Assembly (NCBI GenBank): GCA_963678275.1
Contig: OY782765.1
Location: forward strand, 3,906,001-3,970,000
DNA length: 64,000 nt
Direction of reading: 5' to 3'
Origin: G963677445 sp963678275
GTDB lineage: Bacteria; Bacteroidota; Ignavibacteria; Ignavibacteriales; Melioribacteraceae
This document shows, one piece after another, positions 62,133-64,000 of the stretch; within the stretch, counting starts at the first letter, position 1; each line of letters begins with the position of its first letter. Under the pieces are notes generated by a model. That model was not told where the DNA came from, did no database searches, and saw nothing but the letters and a program-made list of their open reading frames with translations. Made by a program: the position numbers and the translations under genes.

Positions 62133-62242
62133 CCTGAATCTCATTCAGGAACTATCAGCAGTCCGGGTGTGTTTTCTGTCATGGGAAGATTAATAACGCA
62201 TGAATATATTTGAAACGAGAATTTTTTTTAGGAGATGAAAAA

Positions 62243-62554
62243 ATGACTAATACTAAATTGACAAACGTGAAAGACAAATTGATCGAATCATTCAGAAGAA
62301 TAGCTTTATACGCCGCGTTTATTTTATTCGGAGCCGCCGCTATGGCCTTTTATATACAGGAAGAACCGGTTAAACCTGACATGAAGGTTTACAAAGCCGG
62401 AGAGGTCAGCGTATCCTTAAATGAAAGAGGCGAACTTACATTCCTCGACCGCAGCAAAGGGGTTCCCGTCGTTGTCGACAGCACATTAACCGAAGTTATC
62501 AACAATATGCTCGCCGCCCGTGAGTATGTTAAAGTCAACACCATGAGAGAGTAA
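62243..62554 (+). CDS. Small phage membrane protein
   Basis: From ATG 62243 (ribosome site AGGAGA) 103 residues, with a cytoplasmic start, one membrane helix (about 19-40, 'RIALYAAFILFGAAAMAFYIQE') and an extracytoplasmic domain 'VYKAGEVSVSLNERGELTFLDRSKGVPVVVDSTLTEVINNMLAAREYVKV'. It precedes the lytic enzyme, so it could be a holin or a Rz-like anchor, but the single helix is not proof. The frame upstream to TTG 62210 has no ribosome site. Confidence 0.55.
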   Translation: MTNTKLTNVKDKLIESFRRIALYAAFILFGAAAMAFYIQEEPVKPDMKVYKAGEVSVSLNERGELTFLDRSKGVPVVVDSTLTEVINNMLAAREYVKVNTMRE

Positions 62555-62667
62555 TCCCTAACCTCAGTTATCCCATTATTATTTAAAGTCCCCGTTTTTT
62601 AAAAGTTTTTATCACGCATTGATTTATTAATGCGGGACAAATTTTTATTAACTAATTCAGGTGAAAT

Positions 62668-63198
62668 ATGAGATACCTGGTAATAATATTGTCATTGTAT
62701 TACCTGATGACACCCTTCATAAGGGAAAAAGCGCCATCAGAGCTCGATACTTACGACGGTACAACAGTGGATGCGATCGCTTATGGCCCGCCTAATTACC
62801 AGTTATATGAATATATGAAAGAATATGCCTCGATATATGATATACCTTTTGATTACGCCCTTAAATGCGCGCGTGAAGAAACCGGTTACCGTGGCAAGTT
62901 TCATTATACATATACACCCTTTATCGATAAGCTGAGAAGATCCTACGCCGACGCTTACGGACCTCTTCAGGTGCAGGTGCCAACCGCCAACGACATGTGG
63001 CAGGACAGAAACATCTCAGCCGATGATCTCGGTTATAATATAGAACTGAATGTTATCACATCATTCCGGTATAAACGATATCTTTATGAGATATTAAATG
63101 ACTGGACCCAGGTATATTCAGTTTATAACCAGGGCTGGAAAGGCAAAAACAGGATAAATGAATACGCGGTCCGTATCACCGGAGACGCTGATTCCTGA
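62668..63198 (+). CDS. Lytic transglycosylase-like enzyme (SLT type)
   Basis: In this 176-residue protein, an N-terminal signal/anchor helix 'MRYLVIILSLYYLMTPFI' is followed by an SLT fold: 'YASIYDIPFDYALKCAREETGYRGKFHYTYTPFIDKLRRSYADAYGPLQVQVPTANDMW' with catalytic Glu (E70/E71), and 'LNVITSFRYKRYLYEILNDWTQVYSVYNQGW'. It cleaves peptidoglycan, as an endolysin or a virion entry enzyme. A signal-anchor leader would make it a SAR-type endolysin. The spacer before it has an inverted repeat CGCATT/AATGCG (62615-62634). Confidence 0.8.
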   Translation: MRYLVIILSLYYLMTPFIREKAPSELDTYDGTTVDAIAYGPPNYQLYEYMKEYASIYDIPFDYALKCAREETGYRGKFHYTYTPFIDKLRRSYADAYGPLQVQVPTANDMWQDRNISADDLGYNIELNVITSFRYKRYLYEILNDWTQVYSVYNQGWKGKNRINEYAVRITGDADS

Positions 63199-63614
63199 TA
63201 TCCTTTTCCCCACATATTCAAAGTTAAACAAATTAAATCCTCTCACGCTTTATGAGAGGTTTTTTTTTGCTCCGGATTGATATCCATCAGGCGGAATAAT
63301 GGCGACCCGGAGAACAATCATTTTTTTGAGATTCCTCCGGGATATTAATCAATATCTTTACACTCCCAAGTCCCACGGGTTACACCGGTCCCACAGAAGG
63401 ATGCGATATCTCCGGGATAATTGACAATTCATGATAAAAAATCTCATTTACTTTATCATTGTTATCAACTATCCTGTCAATCCGTTTAATCCTGATAATC
63501 CGGTTCATCTGCAATGATATTTAATTATTTGCATTATTTTTCGATAATATTATATTAAATAGTGTGATCAATATCTGTTTTGGTAATTGAAAAGTTATAT
63601 CCACTCTTATTTTT
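63199..63614. other. Intergenic region with terminator and no gene
   Basis: A terminator follows the lytic enzyme; the rest (about 350 bp) is AT-rich with no gene recognised. Confidence 0.4.
63239..63268 (+). terminator. Rho-independent terminator after lytic enzyme
   Basis: Stem CCTCTCA (63239-63245) / TGAGAGG (63253-63259) followed by nine T residues. Confidence 0.9.
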
Positions 63615-63643
63615 TTGACAAATAGGAAAACTATTTATACATT
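63615..63643 (+). promoter_or_regulatory. Promoter and operator of second repressor-like gene
   Basis: TTGACA (63615-63620), 17 bp, TACATT (63638-63643). The spacer holds AAATAG-GAAAA-CTATTT (63620-63636), a palindrome suited to a repressor. The ATG follows 62 bp later. Confidence 0.65.
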
Positions 63644-63705
63644 AATATTGTAAAAGTACGCATAATCAATAATGAAATATTGTATTCAGTTTAGCTAAGA
63701 GAAAT

Positions 63706-64000
63706 ATGCCCGAACAATCCGGAAATATGGGAAGAACCCGAGCCATTTTTGAAAAAAGCGGCGAAGATGGAAAAGCTATTGAGCAAATGGCGCAGATAGG
63801 AAAACGTCTGGCAATTTTCGCGAAAGAGAAGTTCGGCTCAAAAACCACACTCATTAACAAACTTGAAATATCCTCGGAAGAGGCGATACAGTATTTCAGT
63901 TATAAAAAACCCCTCTCTAAAGAAATCCTCGGAAAACTATCCCGTCTCGGCTGCGATCTCGACTGGCTTATCACCGGTGAATCCAAAAATATCGCTCCCC
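63706..64000 (+). CDS. Second HTH repressor-like protein (3' end off window)
   Basis: Open from the ATG at 63706 to the window end. 'MPEQSGNMGRTRAIFEKSGEDGKAIEQMAQIGKRLAIFAKEKFGSKTTLINKLEISSEEAIQYFSYKKPLSKEILGKLSRLGCDLDWLITGES' is an HTH of the same type as the CI-like repressor ('LSALGCDLNWLFNGEG'). The N-terminal ~35 residues are extra. It probably continues into an S24 domain. It has its own promoter. Could be a second prophage's repressor or a regulator of the right-hand module. Confidence 0.75.
   Translation, partial: MPEQSGNMGRTRAIFEKSGEDGKAIEQMAQIGKRLAIFAKEKFGSKTTLINKLEISSEEAIQYFSYKKPLSKEILGKLSRLGCDLDWLITGESKNIAP

Larger units (their letters stand above)
52548..64000. mobile_element. 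Mu-related/mosaic prophage (right end beyond window)
   Basis: Carries gp36-like protein, DUF935 portal, large and small terminase, I-type protease with nested scaffold, major capsid, spike base protein, repressors and a lytic enzyme. No transposase or integrase is seen within the window, and tail tube, tape measure and other tail genes are also missing or beyond the edge. The terminase/portal block is on the minus strand and the capsid block on the plus strand, unlike Mu where all are co-directional. Confidence 0.85.

Overview
The window looks like a chromosome segment of a free-living, Gram-negative bacterium of the Bacteroidota/Ignavibacteriota (Chlorobi-related) kind. I infer this from the gene content: a TonB-receptor-like barrel without plug, long periplasmic TPR proteins, a propeller-type (Reg_prop/Y_Y_Y) histidine kinase, a Spy-like protein in an ECF operon, a Sel1 protein, a class II photolyase, an HU-like protein with an acidic tail, and AT-leaning base composition. 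No 16S rRNA or other decisive marker is present, so the rank is uncertain.

Layout. 0-9.8 kb (mostly minus strand): housekeeping and envelope genes. These are an HU-like protein cut by the window edge, an outer-membrane barrel, a 989-residue TPR protein, a membrane protein that appears to fuse phytol/dolichol-kinase-like and DUF92 (VTE6-like) halves, a small TPR protein, tRNA-Leu(GAG), and an ECF sigma / anti-sigma / Spy-like operon. 9.9-12.2 kb: a four-copy tandem repeat carrying a variable (ATACCG)n microsatellite. 12.5-17.4 kb: a small conserved protein, a second ECF sigma / zinc anti-sigma / carboxypeptidase-regulatory-like operon, and a PAS histidine kinase with a LytTR response regulator. 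17.5-20.7 kb: a second non-coding array containing four near-identical 175-bp foldback (hairpin) elements and a 160-190 bp tandem repeat. 21-28.4 kb: an RsbW-like kinase, a Sel1 protein, an RsbU/SpoIIE-like phosphatase, and a 1114-residue propeller histidine kinase with its NarL-type regulator. 28.4-38 kb: photolyase, EVE protein, hydrolase, DUF192 protein, nitroreductase, DUF1232 protein and several unknowns.

38-52 kb is a defence/toxin-antitoxin island: MNT/HEPN, DinD, a RelE-like toxin with HTH antitoxin, an orphan HTH, a Bro-N antirepressor-like protein, an AbiE type IV pair, a broken YhcG/DUF1016 nuclease, and a ScaI-type restriction-modification system with a controller protein. Nearly every gene or pair is separated by the same family of composite non-coding repeats. 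Two ~280-bp direct repeats bracket the AbiE-YhcG segment. Several genes are damaged or have odd starts (RelE frameshift, AbiEi without an NTG start, YhcG frameshift plus foldback insertion).

52.5 kb to the right edge is a Mu-related or mosaic prophage. On the minus strand are a gp36-like protein, the portal (DUF935), and the large and small terminases. Divergent from them on the plus strand are a protease with an in-frame internal scaffold start, the major capsid protein, small unknowns, a GTA-type spike base protein and a virion-like protein. After these come a SWIM zinc-finger protein, an S24 repressor with overlapping divergent promoters, a zinc-ribbon protein, a membrane protein, a lytic transglycosylase, and a second repressor-like gene cut by the right edge.

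The most unusual material is the non-coding repeat system: foldback elements with conserved stems and changing loops, hexamer arrays, and repeat-bounded defence genes. I found no CRISPR array, no reverse transcriptase and no integron integrase in the window.
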